Shown here: piece by piece, positions 1 to 10,849 of the stretch
How positions within the stretch are numbered: position 1 is the first letter of the stretch
How the letters are laid out: each line of letters starts with the position of its first letter
DNA from: Polyporus tsugae
Taxonomy: Eukaryota > Basidiomycota > Agaricomycetes > Polyporales > Polyporaceae
Reading direction: 5' to 3'
DNA length: 64,000 nucleotides
Assembly: GCA_024305745.1 (NCBI GenBank)
Contig: JAHRBS010000006.1
Coordinates: 746,501-810,500, forward strand
Notes under the pieces: model-generated
The model's database searches: none
Told to the model about the DNA's origin: nothing
What the model saw: the letters and a program-made list of their open reading frames with translations, nothing else
Translations under genes and position numbers: made by a program

Positions 1-1752
1 GCGAGTCGTTCGCGAGGCTCCTGCCCACCAAGAATGTCTTCTTGCTCGTTATACGAACCGAAGACATGCTTTTCCACCCCTCGTAAAAGAACATCCGTCG
101 CCCGGTCGAGGCAGACCTCTAGAACACGCTCGAAAGAACCCGACGCGACGTGGGTGCGGGTCTCCAAGAGGAAGGCGTCGAAGGTCGGGTCGTGTGCAGT
201 GGCAAGCCATGCGGGGATACCGCCCTGGGTGAGCACATGTTGAAGAGTCTCGGGCGTGGGTGGGAGAAGCGTGGACATGAAGCTAGAAAATAGCATGCGG
301 TAAGAATAGGCGGAGGATTAGGACTATTGTGGTCCACGCATCATAAAGGATGGAACGATGGGAGGGATGGACATACTTTATTCGACGCTCCTTACCCTCG
401 AAGGTCACCTCGTACTCGACCCGACGGCGGACATCGCAGATCAAACGGTGAAGGTCTGCAGCTGACAGCTTTGTCTTAAGAGACACGCTGTCGCACAAAG
501 AGGTTATGCCATGGAAGAACTAAGACTGAGCGGCGACGTACCCTTCGAATACCTCCTCGACGCCTCTTCGCACGCGTTCACCAACATCCTTCCACCCGAC
601 GTGGAGAATCCACCAGCTGAGCGTGAGAAACTCGCGTTCCGTCTCCTCGCTAACGTTTTCCGACTCCTCGAGCTCGTCCGTGTCTGGGTCTTCTAGACTT
701 CTGTCCCCCCAAAACAACGAGTACACAGATGTACTATACTGCAGCTGTTCCCGCACACGCTCATCGCGTTCCTGCTGGATCATGGACTGTATGTATTTGG
801 AGCGTCCAAGGATGTTGAGCTGAATGTGGGTAAAGAGGGAAAGGAGAGTCATGGAGTAGATTACGGTCAATGTCCGAGTAAATGCTATTGGAAGATCAGC
901 ACGCGCAAGTGCTTCGTGGATAAAGATTGCTACGCACTGAGTATCTTGACCTCCCTCCACAACTCAGCCTTGCTTCTTGTGGGCGGACTGAGCACATCGA
1001 GTTGTTGTGCCTGTATATGCGCTTAAGATGCAGGGATTTATCGCCTGCGGGATTACACACCAGGGATGTAGAGGGTCCTAGTCCCGAGGAACCCGACGCG
1101 GAGCCTGTTGAAAGGATAGAATCGGAAAGGGTTCCGCCGAGGCTTGACCTTGGGGAACCAGACGCTCCACCTTCCCTCGGGCCAGGGAATACTTGGGACG
1201 ACCCTCGCGAAGGAAACTGGTCGACCCAGCTCGTGGACGAGGCCGACATCTCCGTGGGGACGGCATCCACAGAAGAAACAACGGAGACAGACCCATTCTC
1301 TGAGCGCACGTCCGGTTCCGGACTGCGAACGTTGTCGACGCTCGACGTGAGGCTTGAATCCGATGGCGCGGTAGGGTGCTGCAATTCTATCCGTGATTTG
1401 GGTGCCTTTGAATAGGACTGGAGCTCCTGGGTTACGCCTTCGACGTCCATGCCTTCCAGGATGTGGGTGCCAAGCGTAGGAAGGAGCGCCATGACGGTAA
1501 ACGAGATGTCTTGCTGGTTCTGCTCGAATCTCCTACGGAGACTACACCACATAACACTCAGGACTGGATGCGGAGAGAAAAACACCGGACTCACTTCTCG
1601 CGAGCCGCTCTCTCCTGGACGATGGAGTTCCGAACATCGTCGAGTCGTTCAGAAACATAGCGGCCGATCATGTACGCGCCACCGACGTACCCCGCCGCCT
1701 TGGTGAGACCCCGCCGCCGCTCATGAAAGTAGTTTCCGAGGGCATGAAACAT
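1..1752 (-). CDS. PEX3: Peroxin-3 (PEX3), 3' end off the left edge
   Basis: PEX3 is the peroxisomal membrane docking factor for PEX19 and is needed for membrane protein import. The start at 1752 gives MFHALGNYFHERRRG, the short basic N-terminus followed by a hydrophobic GYVGGAYMIGRY segment expected of the single membrane anchor. Exons read as 1752-1595, 1541-~1056, 987-938, 884-542, 487-377 and 282-<1, each joined in phase. Family-typical blocks are LRRRFEQNQQD, FTVMALLPTLG, TFTRTLTVIYS and LSWWILHVGWKDVGERVRRGVEEVFEG. A Ser/Gly-rich, probably disordered insert of about 130 residues (~1080-1400) follows the LLPTLG block. The donor near 1056 is the least certain junction. It is divergent from the small membrane-protein gene at 1925, with only ~170 bp between starts, so a shared promoter is likely. 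The last part of the protein lies outside the window. Confidence 0.93.
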
Positions 1753-1924
1753 AACGAGATGGTGGTGGCATGCAGGAGGTAGACGTCGAGGGCATACACA
1801 GCGTTGCCGAGCTCCAGGTCGCGTTCGACGCCGGGCAAGTAGCCGGCGCTGTCAAACACGTGCTCTTCGCGCCCGCTTGCGCTCACGCAACCTTTTCCCT
1901 CTACCATCACCTACTTGTCTCAAC
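1753..1924. promoter_or_regulatory. Shared intergenic promoter region between PEX3 and the small membrane protein gene
   Basis: These 172 bp separate two divergent start codons, 1752 (-) and 1925 (+). I see no clear TATA box. Its promoter role is inferred from the layout alone. Confidence 0.5.
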
Positions 1925-2454
1925 ATGGTGCGTTCTCCCCTCTGACGACAACAAGCACACTGGCATGGAGGGCTCATGATGATCATGGCGTAGGGCGGAG
2001 GAGCGAGATATCCTTACCCGAAGGCGGTCTGGTCGCCAGCTGGTATGTCTCCGTCACCCACCCAACAACCCAGCACACGTCTGTCGGATGTTGAGAGATT
2101 CCTAACACCTTTTCAATAGGCGGTTGGTGGACGAGACCGGCAAACTGGAAGTCAAACACCGCGATTGCATTCGCTGGTATCTTCGTCGTCGCGTACGGTG
2201 TTTTCACAGTCAGTGCCGACAAGGAGGTGCGTTCGTTTTCATCATCGTACTCTAATACGGGCAGGATAGTGACCCATGAAACTCCCTTCCTTGTTTAGAG
2301 AAGACTTGTTGAGCCCTCCCGACCAATTCCTTCGATGAAGGTACGTAACGAATTGCACTATCCTGACGTGGACGTGACTGAGTACTGACCCCTGATGCAC
2401 TTGCAGTGGACAAGACAATATCGGGAGCAGAAGGACGCTACCCATGCACAATAG
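1925..2454 (+). CDS. Small single-pass membrane protein, five exons with an ATG-only first exon
   Basis: Exons read as 1925-1927 (only the ATG), 1994-2042, 2120-2226, 2299-2340 and 2407-2454. All introns are GT-AG and all phases fit. The product is about 82 residues: a Gly/Tyr/Pro-rich start (MGGGARYPYPKAVWSPAGG), a WWTRPANWKSNT motif, one hydrophobic segment (AIAFAGIFVVAYGVFTVSA), then a charged tail containing EPSRPIPSMKW. I recall this layout from small fungal proteins, probably mitochondrial, of the YPR010C-A type, but that name is from memory and not tested. With the ATG exon, the glycine run directly follows the initiator methionine. Its function is unknown. It shares an intergenic region with PEX3. 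Confidence 0.75.
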
Positions 2455-3194
2455 AATAGCGATTGGCTCATGCATGTTTGTCTGTTCTCCTGACAATCAA
2501 AGCTCTCTATCGCCCTCTCGTCGCGATGTGTTCTGACGCCTTTCTGGCAAGTATCTGGGAGCTCCGGAGATTTTCCGCAGAGTTGCGACGCCGTACGTGT
2601 TGCCGTCCTTCTCTGTATCAGAAGGACCCCTCTCACATCACCTTTCCTTCTAGCTCGTCGCCGTTGAGCTTCAAGGTTTCGAGTGTTTCATCGTATGGTG
2701 ATGATCCCGTCGGAGGACCTTCACGTTCGTTCGTTTTCCATTCGAATCACCTCGGCGCCTTCCACCGTCCTTCGACTGCGTTTGGAATGGAATTGTGGAG
2801 TGTCCAGAGGCCCGGCTGGCATTAACTTTACGAAGGTCGGTCATAGTTATGCCGATGGAGCGTCAGGATAAACCGCGGAGGTAGTCTACGCACCACTCTT
2901 GGGCAACGCCATACAAGCCCGCGGTAGGGTTACGGAAGAGCAACGGTCTATGCTCCGTCAGCGACTTTCGGTAATAGAAAACTCAAGGAGATCACGTCGG
3001 AATGGGCCAGCAACGACACCCGGGATGAGCGTCACATACTCTGGAGTCGGCGGTGCAGCATTGGTCATCCGTGTACAGGTGCACAATATGCAGATTGTAC
3101 CGGCAACGTAGTCCACTACGCGAAATCCCCAATTACCCTGGGTATACTCTACACCTACACGAGATTCCGGGAATTGCTGACGTCCTCTCCGAAT
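2455..3194. other. Intergenic region without a supported gene
   Basis: Only short, compositionally unremarkable open frames occur here. It should hold the 3' ends of the two converging neighbours. Confidence 0.5.
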
Positions 3195-4058
3195 TCAACC
3201 GGGGCTCTGCTGCAGTACCATGGCGTATGACACATGGCGCTGGTTCTCATCCTCCAGGGCCTCCCATTCGTCAGACTCCAGCTCATCCTCCGAGCCAATC
3301 TCCCACTCCTCCCACTCGTCGTCGTCCTCCAGCGCGATCACCCTGCGTACCGTCTCGACGACTTCGTACTCCTTCGCCGGGCCTAGGAAGGAGAAGAGTC
3401 AACATCGGTACCCAGCTCACGGCCGAAACAACAGGCTCCCACCTCGCGGCTTAGCCGGCTTTGCAATGTCCAAGATGCGCACCTCCACCCGTCCGTGCAC
3501 ATCCTCCTCGTCGGCGTCGTACTGGCTCTCCCGGGCCCACTCGCGCTCCCACTCCTCCTGGACGTCCGTCTCGTAGGCGCCGCGCGCCTCGTGCTCCCAC
3601 TCTGGCCCGATCGCGGCGCCGCAGACATACCCGTCCGAGCACCACTCCTGCCCTACAGTGCGTCCAACCGCGCGGGTGGCAGGGGTCAAGCGCTGCCGGT
3701 AGATCCTTGGGGTGGACTTGGGTTGCTTCCATGGCTTGGCCGGCGGCGCAACCAGCGCGGGCGCAAGCGTCTTCTGGAGAGGGTCGACGACCGCGTTAGC
3801 GAGGGGTCCAATCGGCGGGAGTGGGAGCAGGGGCATGTGTAGGAGAGGAGGCAGGATTGGGACGGACTGTGGAGGAGGGAGAGGACTTGTGGAGGGAAGG
3901 GGGCAGGTGGGGATGCGCGGTGCGCAGGGGGGCGGGCTTACCAGGGGTTGGTGTTGGTTCAGCGCCTTGAGCGGCGCGAGGATGATCTTCCTAGGGGTAT
4001 CCGTGTCGCGGCCGATGGGACGCACGACGATGGTGGCGGTCTTCTTGCTGCGCGGCAT
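3195..4058 (-). CDS. Unknown 267-residue protein with acidic C-terminus
   Basis: Two exons, 4058-3443 and 3382-3195, are joined in phase across a short intron and give 267 residues. The N-terminus MPRSKKTATIVVRP is basic. Residues ~45-95 are a Pro/Leu-rich low-complexity stretch. Residues ~105-195 are the best-conserved-looking part (RIYRQRLTPATRAVGRTVGQ, then a WC and EWE-rich segment). The end is very acidic and Trp-rich (EDDDEWEEWEIGSEDE). No signal peptide or membrane segment is visible. I do not recognise the family; it may be lineage-specific. Consistent phase and coding-like composition across the splice support a real gene. The start codon is the first ATG of the frame. Confidence 0.7.
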
Positions 4059-4569
4059 TTTCGGGTGTGTTGTGTTGGTGTTGGTGTTGATGTGCTGGGG
4101 TTCGGGCGCGAGCTAGGCTCGGTCAAGTGCGCTCGGGAGTCGACTCCCGAGGTGAGTGTGCTGGTCCTCCTTCGCCAGTGTCGAGGCTAATATATCTGCT
4201 GTCTGCAAGTGACTCACCATGAGTCGTGTCGTTTAGGACGAATGTTGATTTCGCTCCTGCTTTGACGGATGTGAATACAATGTCAGTGCGTTGTCTCACA
4301 GCTGTCGGCCGACGTCACCTCATGACTCGCTTTTCGGAGTCAAAGTATCGCATAGACTCACTCAACAATGTGAGCGACGGAACCGTAGGTTCTCCAGGAA
4401 CGAATGCGGTCTGAACCGGTGAGGTGGCGGTGCCGCCGTCTGTGCGGCCGTGACTCGCGATGCAACTTTCAAGACTATTCCGCTCGTAACTTCGAGGACA
4501 GCTGCACCGGTCGGCGTTTCGTTCCTGTCTCTCGCTTCCGCCCTCAAGAAGCATCTTATATAGTTACTA
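4059..4569. other. Intergenic region, no gene seen
   Basis: Upstream region of the unknown gene at 4058. Only short overlapping frames on both strands, none with family features. Confidence 0.4.
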
Positions 4570-5660
4570 GGTTGCTAGCTTAGGTCAGACCACTCCGCCT
4601 TTACATTTCTGCGCCGAGTTGGAGTGTAACGCCAAATCTAGTCATCAATCTGGCAGGGGTAAGCGCAACAACTATCTAGTCGTGTACAATACCTAATCGT
4701 TTCAACACGGCATCGGGAACGTAGCTACCACAGAGTCGTTGCGGGACCGTCATACATCCAACGTACGATATTCGACACACTCCGTGTCCAAGTCCATCAC
4801 CAGACAGTTCGAGTCCGAAGCGTGCCAGGTTAAGTACTCGTTCTATCCTCCTCGTCGGAGCTCCTTCCTCCTCTAGATCTTGTGTCCACAACCATGCGTC
4901 GTGCGACGGTAACAGCTCTGCCCTGGATCTCTCACCCGCCGCAATCGCTACTCCTCCATCAGCACCGTGAAAGCTAGTATTTCCCACATTTCTCTCCAGC
5001 CGTTCCGTGCCTCCCCGACGCCTAGGCAGCTAATTCATGGCTAATCGCAATTCCGACCATGGGCACACGCATCCACCGCACCTGTCCCCGCCGACGTCCA
5101 CTGCATTCGAGTGCAGCACCTCAAGGACAACACCGGTTGTGACCTTGCGGCCACGGGGAAGGACACTGCCAACGACCCCCCTACGTTTCTCGCGGAGTTT
5201 CCTAGATGGCTTCGGGTGGTGAGTCCCTCCCAATCTGAGGCATCCTCTGCCGAGTTGCTTAATCTCGACCTCCCCCAAGGCTCAATGGGTACGCAACTCG
5301 ATTCGGCCTGGCGTACGTCTACGAGACGCAGAAGCATTTCGAAGATCTCTACCGTGTTCTTCACCCAGGTGCGTCGTCTCCTGTTCAAACGCGCTCTCGT
5401 TGGCATCTAATTCCACGCACTACCACCGCCACAGTGGTTTAACGAGTACGCCACCGTGGCCCGGCGGGAGAGGGCCGAAGGAATCTCAGCCCTTGCAGCT
5501 GCCGCCCGTCAACGGCGAGGTCCATCCGGAGACCTCGACGTTATCGTCGTTAGCGGAAGCCGCTGATCCCCTGGTTGTGGCCAAGTGGATGATGAACGAC
5601 GACCCGGCTGTCGCCCCCGAGTCAGTGCTGTGCGTAGGATGAGCACCCTTTGCTCAGATC
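4570..5660 (+). pseudogene. Decayed block X, copy 1
   Basis: This stretch is similar in sequence and order to ~10850-11760. Matching anchors are the run around 5034-5090 versus 11064-11110, the run ending in CACCCAGGTGCGTCGTCTCC at ~5343-5390 versus ~11520-11550, and the run GTGATGAAC-like at ~5585 versus ~11737. A plus-strand frame near 5300-5370 reads LAYVYETQKHFEDLYRVLHP, followed by an intron-like gap and WFNEYATVARRERAEG, so it once encoded protein. No frame is continuous now. I do not recognise the family. It lies just 3' of HET copy 1 and faces it. Confidence 0.45.
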
Positions 5661-5929
5661 GCCTCTTGTCCACTCATGCGATGCTCAGTCACTCCTCTTA
5701 CAATCCAATTCACCTGAACTGTCGCAGTCGAAGGAGAAACGGAGGAATGGGTGCCGTTTGTCCGTGCTCCACGCTGTATGCCTTGACTCGTTCCTCGGCC
5801 AATAAGCATTGTCTGTGGACATGGACATAACATTGGCGCGTAGTTCAGCCGCTTGCTGTTCGGCTATCACTAGAAGGGTAAAGGTACAAGGAACGTCAAG
5901 AACCACGCTGAGAAATCAAAGGACTATGG

Positions 5930-8404
5930 TTATGAATCAAGAGCCTGACGACCAGAAGGTGGTGAAAGAAGGAGACGGGTTTGGCGTGTTTGCTGTCCGT
6001 GACCTCGCGAGAAAGAAACCCGTGCACAAGTCGATCCGCCGCAATCCTCCTCACCCCCAGCTTCGTCACCGACAGCCTCCAGGTCCGATCGAGTCTCCAC
6101 GCTCGCCATTCCACCGCCGCCTGCTTCCTCTTCCCGGCCAGCCTCGTCCTCGGTGTCGATGACGCTGGCAGAAGGGGAGTTGTCGTCGGTAAACCCCACC
6201 TCCCTTGCATTTTCCGCAGATGCGACAGCCTTGGACGCCGGCAACGCCGCTTGGGCATCCGAGGACGGCACAGGCAAGTGCACGTCGGTGAGAACACTGA
6301 CGCGCAGGATGTAGACCCCAGTGCCTGCAAAGTCTAGGCCGAAGTCTACATCGAGCGTCCTGGCCCCTGCTACACCGTGACTCAACCTGACTACTTTGTG
6401 GTCAAGTTCAGTAAACCATCCCCGACCCTTCCACTCCCTCCAAGACACGATGCAAGGATCCGACGCGGCCTGATCGGACTCGTCCGGGGCATCGGCCCAG
6501 TCGAGTTGTTGAACACGGGATCCCGATATTTTGACCTCGGCGTCGATGGTAAACCTCCAACCGCTTTTCGCGAGAGTGTACTGGAATTGTGCGGTGATAG
6601 TGTGCTCGGAGTCATTGGAGAGTGTGAGCCAGTGAGTGGTCGGGTGGGCCGGGTCGGGATCGCGAAGATCGGCCGAGTATCCTTGGGAGCGCAGGGTGTC
6701 GCGGGTCTCCCTCAACAGCACCAACTTGATCGCGGCGTATTTCTCACCCCGAAGGCTCGATGGCAGGTCGGCGTGGGTCGGATGGGACATGTATACCGTC
6801 TTCAATTCGGTATACGGGCGACAGTGCTCGACGGTTTCTGGCGACAGGGGGAAGAGATTAGCCCGGTCCAGTTGAATATCGCCTTGTCGTGAAGGGACAC
6901 CGATGTATCCGGGATACACGAATTTGACACTGGTATCGTCGGAGGGAGGTATGCAGTAGACCCGTCCCAGGAGATGGCCCGGACGCTCCGCGTATTCGCA
7001 CCCGAGGATGGCTAGGTACCACTGAGAGTCCTCCGGTGGTTCAAAATCGACTTCATGGTGTAGTAACGCAGCCAGGGGGAAGAGGGGGAAGTCATGGGTA
7101 AGGGGTATCATCTGAAACTGTGTGCGAATGCCGTATGGAGTGGACGTGTACTCTATCTCATGGCGATGAGAGGCTGGGAACCGGATGCGGCGGACGGAAC
7201 CATGATTGATGCCCCCGCCATGGAAGTCATCAGGAGATATCGCAATAGGAGATGGATGATATGACCACCGTCTGGCGTAAAGCTTTGTTCGAGTGGTGGT
7301 GGGGTCAGGGTTCCGAGGGAGCTGGGAGCCCAGGTAAACCTCTCCCCACGCGAAGAGGCTCTGGTCCGGGATACGCTGCATGATCTGCTCCTGCAGCCGC
7401 CGGAATGCCCGGTCGCCCTCGCCGTAAAGGGTAGGCATGTTGATGTCGAAGATACCCAGCAGCGAGTACGCCCTGTCTTCCCTCCTCGTCGTCTCACGGG
7501 TCGCCGCCCACGAAAGTCGTTGTGCGACGCTGAACGCATCCAGTGGCGCCAACTTCAACAGAGCCTTATAATCAATCTTGGTGACACTCTCGACGAGATT
7601 GACAAGAACATGCTTCGATCCGATGGGAGCCCAGTCCCCGGAGAGAAAGTCCACCTTGACCGGCGCAAGGAGTTCCTGGAGCGTCCATCCACGGGTGAAC
7701 CACCGGCTCTCGCGGAAGAGGGAGCCCTCAGCCTCATGGTCATCCCCAGGAGGAACATCGGCGAGATACGCGTAGCACACGTCTGCGCGGGCATACCACG
7801 CATACATGGAGTTGATGGCTTCGGAAAGCTCGGAGCTGCTCGATTTGTCGATGCAGCATGAGTCGATCCAGATGTAGTAGTAGCCGTTCGCTCGCGCAAC
7901 GGCGCATGCGTCCCGGATCTTGGGCGAGAGCTCGGGGTCTGCCCAAATGGGATGAGCGGGTGTCTTGGATGGGTGATCTGAAAGCAGTGCAGAAGCATCG
8001 CCCGAGGCGGGTACAGGAGGATCGTCCGAGGAGGGCGCATCGGCAGGAGGGTGCGAAGAGGCGTGAGTGCCCGCGAGTTGGATCTGGGGGGTGGGAAGTC
8101 CGGATGATGTAGGGGTGAGTGTCGGCACCGATGGATCGTGCGGGAGCTGTGAGGGGGGCGAGGGCGAAGTGGGGGGTGGCCCACCTCTGTCCTGTTCGGG
8201 GGAAGGCGAAGTTCCGCCCGAGTCGGGGCGAGGGCGACTCTGCGGGACATCAGATCGCGTACCATACCGCCGCTGGATCTTCTTTAACTCCTTGTACGCC
8301 TGCTCGCCTTTCTCGGTGTCCCAAGTGTGCGACAAGATGGCATACACCGTCTCCTCCGGATCTTTCTCGACGAACTGACAGGTCTCGGTGTCCAGAAGGC
8401 GCAT
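5930..8404 (-). CDS. HET-domain protein, copy 1 (intact)
   Basis: A single open frame of about 824 residues, starting at MRLLDTETCQFVEKDP, the start shared by all copies here. HET-domain signatures are YAILSHTWD (residues 21-29), a long Pro/Ser linker, YIWIDSCCIDKSSSSELSEAI (~178-198), a WFTRGWTLQEL block (~245) and DRAYSLLGIFDINMPTLYGEG (~310-330). About 480 further residues resemble the C-terminal region common in basidiomycete HET proteins (DUF8212-like; from memory). HET proteins trigger programmed death on non-self recognition in other fungi; a role here is inferred. The linker between the first two HET motifs is unusually long (~150 residues). No signal peptide or NACHT/WD repeats are visible. 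A broken DUF2461 copy lies directly upstream. Confidence 0.88.
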   Translation of the reverse strand: MRLLDTETCQFVEKDPEETVYAILSHTWDTEKGEQAYKELKKIQRRYGTRSDVPQSRPRPDSGGTSPSPEQDRGGPPPTSPSPPSQLPHDPSVPTLTPTSSGLPTPQIQLAGTHASSHPPADAPSSDDPPVPASGDASALLSDHPSKTPAHPIWADPELSPKIRDACAVARANGYYYIWIDSCCIDKSSSSELSEAINSMYAWYARADVCYAYLADVPPGDDHEAEGSLFRESRWFTRGWTLQELLAPVKVDFLSGDWAPIGSKHVLVNLVESVTKIDYKALLKLAPLDAFSVAQRLSWAATRETTRREDRAYSLLGIFDINMPTLYGEGDRAFRRLQEQIMQRIPDQSLFAWGEVYLGSQLPRNPDPTTTRTKLYARRWSYHPSPIAISPDDFHGGGINHGSVRRIRFPASHRHEIEYTSTPYGIRTQFQMIPLTHDFPLFPLAALLHHEVDFEPPEDSQWYLAILGCEYAERPGHLLGRVYCIPPSDDTSVKFVYPGYIGVPSRQGDIQLDRANLFPLSPETVEHCRPYTELKTVYMSHPTHADLPSSLRGEKYAAIKLVLLRETRDTLRSQGYSADLRDPDPAHPTTHWLTLSNDSEHTITAQFQYTLAKSGWRFTIDAEVKISGSRVQQLDWADAPDESDQAASDPCIVSWREWKGRGWFTELDHKVVRLSHGVAGARTLDVDFGLDFAGTGVYILRVSVLTDVHLPVPSSDAQAALPASKAVASAENAREVGFTDDNSPSASVIDTEDEAGREEEAGGGGMASVETRSDLEAVGDEAGGEEDCGGSTCARVSFSRGHGQQTRQTRLLLSPPSGRQALDS

Positions 8405-8530
8405 GGCGAGCAAGAATGACCTCAGAGGGCTGACAATTTACAATCAACAGGATGCGGACGATGCATATTCCACCATAGTACGTACCGCTGGACACAAAGA
8501 GCCTGGGTATATTTGCTGAGGGAGATCGGA
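8405..8530 (-). promoter_or_regulatory. 5' leader of HET copy 1 with a conserved leader intron
   Basis: Upstream of the ATG lies an acceptor-like tract ending in CAG just before the start region, and a GTACGTAC donor-like site near 8480. The same pair occurs upstream of HET copies 3 (~24300) and 4 (~35610, other strand), so a leader intron is likely conserved. Confidence 0.45.
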
Positions 8531-9049
8531 TGGCGAGTAGTGTAGGCTGGGCCGATGGTGAGGATGGTCGGGTCTGCCTATGTAGGCGCCGTCACGCAGA
8601 GGTCGTGCCTTGCCGTGCTCGCGGCGTGTGGAAAGGTCCACCCAGACAGGACGCTGAGAGGTCTAGGTCTTTCAGACCGATGGGAAAGCCATATGAGAGA
8701 CCTTTTCGTCACGGTTCACGCGCCCTGTCTCCCATATTAAGAAAGGTGACGCCGACCCCATGGCCATGTCCAACGTTCGACGAAACGTCCCATTGAACGT
8801 TGATACATGAGCAACGAACTAGTCTTATAGAGGTGTCTGGGGCCTACCTTAGGTGGAAAGGTCGTGGTGGTTCGGGTACCCTTCGCTCAGGAGATAAGAG
8901 TCACTCGCAAACTTCACATTACTTATTTTTACGCTTCACATGGCTTTACGGCACACATCACTCGAGCGATTCGAGCACCCCTCTCTCCCTCGAACCCCAT
9001 GAACATTACGACCAAAACTGTGGCGATAGTGCATCCGAGTCCTACAGCA

Positions 9050-10475
9050 CTCACCGGTCGTCCTCCATGTCCTGCTCATCGTCTGAGTTGCTACTGTCAC
9101 CGTCCTGGATTGTCATGAGGTCGCTCTATCGAAATAGGGCCCATGTTCCACACGTCAACGAACGCGCACTCGCTGACAATGGCGCGCCACGTACCAGTGC
9201 ACGAACGGCCGTATGACCTCCGCAACACCCAAGAGCCCGTGCTTGAAGTCCAGCGAGACCACCTGCTTGTCCGTTTTAACCTTCGCAAGAGACCTCATGC
9301 ATCAGCAATACCGCCCGGACCGGGGAATGCAACGGCGAAAGAGTGGCCAGTATATCAATCAGTATATCAATGTCCCTTCCACTCCTTGTCAGCGCTGTTG
9401 CCCGCCAGCCCAGAGCCCGTCCTCCGCCCCGAAGATGTTCTGGCCACGCCGGCCTTTAGGGTGCGGCTGCACGGATCCGAAGAGTGCCTCAAACTCCGGG
9501 CTGAAGATGATCTGGCCGGCCCGCCGCGCGGAGGGTTGGAGGACGTTTCTGCATGGTGGACTCCCAAGTCAGTGTCAGCACAGACGCGCACATCAATTGC
9601 ATACCGGAAGGTCGCGAGCTCGTTCCGCCCGGGTCACCAACTTCCTGCGGTAATTTGGCTCTCTACGTTTGGTTTCACTGCCGCAGGCGCTAAATGAGTG
9701 TGTGTGCTGCGACCGCCGGAGTGTGATTCACCTGGTCTGCAGTCGACACGACAGCATTCGAGATGATCCATGGTTGAATACGGTCGCGCTCAGAGAACCT
9801 ACTTGTGGTGTTATCGCCCCGGATCAGTAAGCAATGTGGTCTAAGCGGAAGCAGTTATCGGCGACTCAGATGCGGCGACTATGCCCTTACGTCTGTTCAG
9901 AGAAAAACTTACCCTTACTGAAGCGTATCTGCGGGTCAGTCAATTCCCAATGTTTGACGAAACAACAACTGGACTCACATCGCGGTATATCCCGTAAATG
10001 TTATCTTTCGGAAGAAGACGAAGGATCTCGGCCCCGCTTCGACGAGCACGTCCGGGGACTGTGCCACGAGCGACGCCTTCCACTGCTCAGTTTCCGCGAG
10101 CCAGTATACGGGTTCTATCGTGGCGAAATGGGAAGACAGAGTCGCAATCAAGATTCAGAAAACACATGGGGCTTGAACCCGACTCTCAAGCTGGCCCCTG
10201 GACCCTGGTGGCCGAACACGAACTCCCCACTCTCAACCTCAACCTCGGTGTGCAGCGCGTCGCCGTCCAAAGACTCGACTCCCGCTTCCGACGGTACTGC
10301 CATTCCCGACGGCTCCTCGTCGCCATCGGCTGGGCGGGCTTGAGCGAGCCGTCCCTCTGCCGAGTGTTAGGCTACTCCAAGGTCCTTCTCCTTATGGAAA
10401 CCCTCCTTGGCCTTGTCATCCAAAGTACCGGAAACAGGCGGATCGGACTGTCGCGGTGTCCCGGCAGGCATTCGC
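9050..10475 (-). pseudogene. DUF2461-family gene remnant, copy 1
   Basis: This is the decayed counterpart of the gene at 24652-26671. Recognisable pieces on the minus strand are the acidic tail DLMTIQDGDSSNSDDEQ (9060-9120), KVKTDKQVVSLDFKHGLLGVAEVIRPFVHW (~9180-9290; compare DKQVLSPEFKEELAGVAKVMRPFVHW in copy 3, read in pieces), and FGS-QPHPKGRR-QNIFGAED (~9425-9500) with a frame break. The N-terminal Lys-rich part (up to ~10475) no longer aligns well. It lies in the same orientation as, and upstream of, HET copy 1, as in the other units. Confidence 0.65.
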
Positions 10476-10559
10476 AGAGAAGATATAGAGCAGCCAAGCA
10501 ACAGAGAGCGGGGAAGAGCGAGGAGCTGGTGACGGCAGTTTCGAGTGCAGACGTTGTGA

Positions 10560-10650
10560 TGTGACTATTTCGCACGTGAAACGTGACTCAGTTGCACACT
10601 GAGTGCGGCGCCAGGTTCGAATCTGGCGCGTGCCAATGTGTTTTCTCCCT
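10560..10650 (+). tRNA. tRNA-derived remnant, copy 1 (degenerate)
   Basis: A B-box-like GGTTCGAATCT lies inside a 7-bp stem (GCGCCAG / CTGGCGC), followed by GTGCCA at ~10645. The upstream half does not fold into a convincing D and anticodon arm. Related sequences lie at the same place in units 3 and 4, at the 5' edge of the DUF2461 gene and on the opposite strand. It is probably a tRNA pseudogene carried within the duplicated unit. Confidence 0.35.
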
Positions 10651-10849
10651 ATGCGTGGACCTCTACTCATCCACCATTGCTCCGTCCCTCGTCCGCTCTG
10701 GGACGCGACAGCGCGTACAATAACGGGTGGTTCCCCGCTGCCCGGAATGCCTGGCTCTTTGTGTCTGGTCCGGGGACTGGCTGCTGGTGGATGGAGCGAG
10801 GGCCTTCGGACTAAGTCCTGCAAAGTCTGTGTGGTGAGTGGATGATGAT

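Noticed and set aside
5300..5480. Resemblance of YVTR.G..YVDYETQK-like pieces in block X to the C-terminal end of GH1 beta-glucosidases
   Set aside because: Too short, and the rest of the block shows no GH1 motifs; not claimed.
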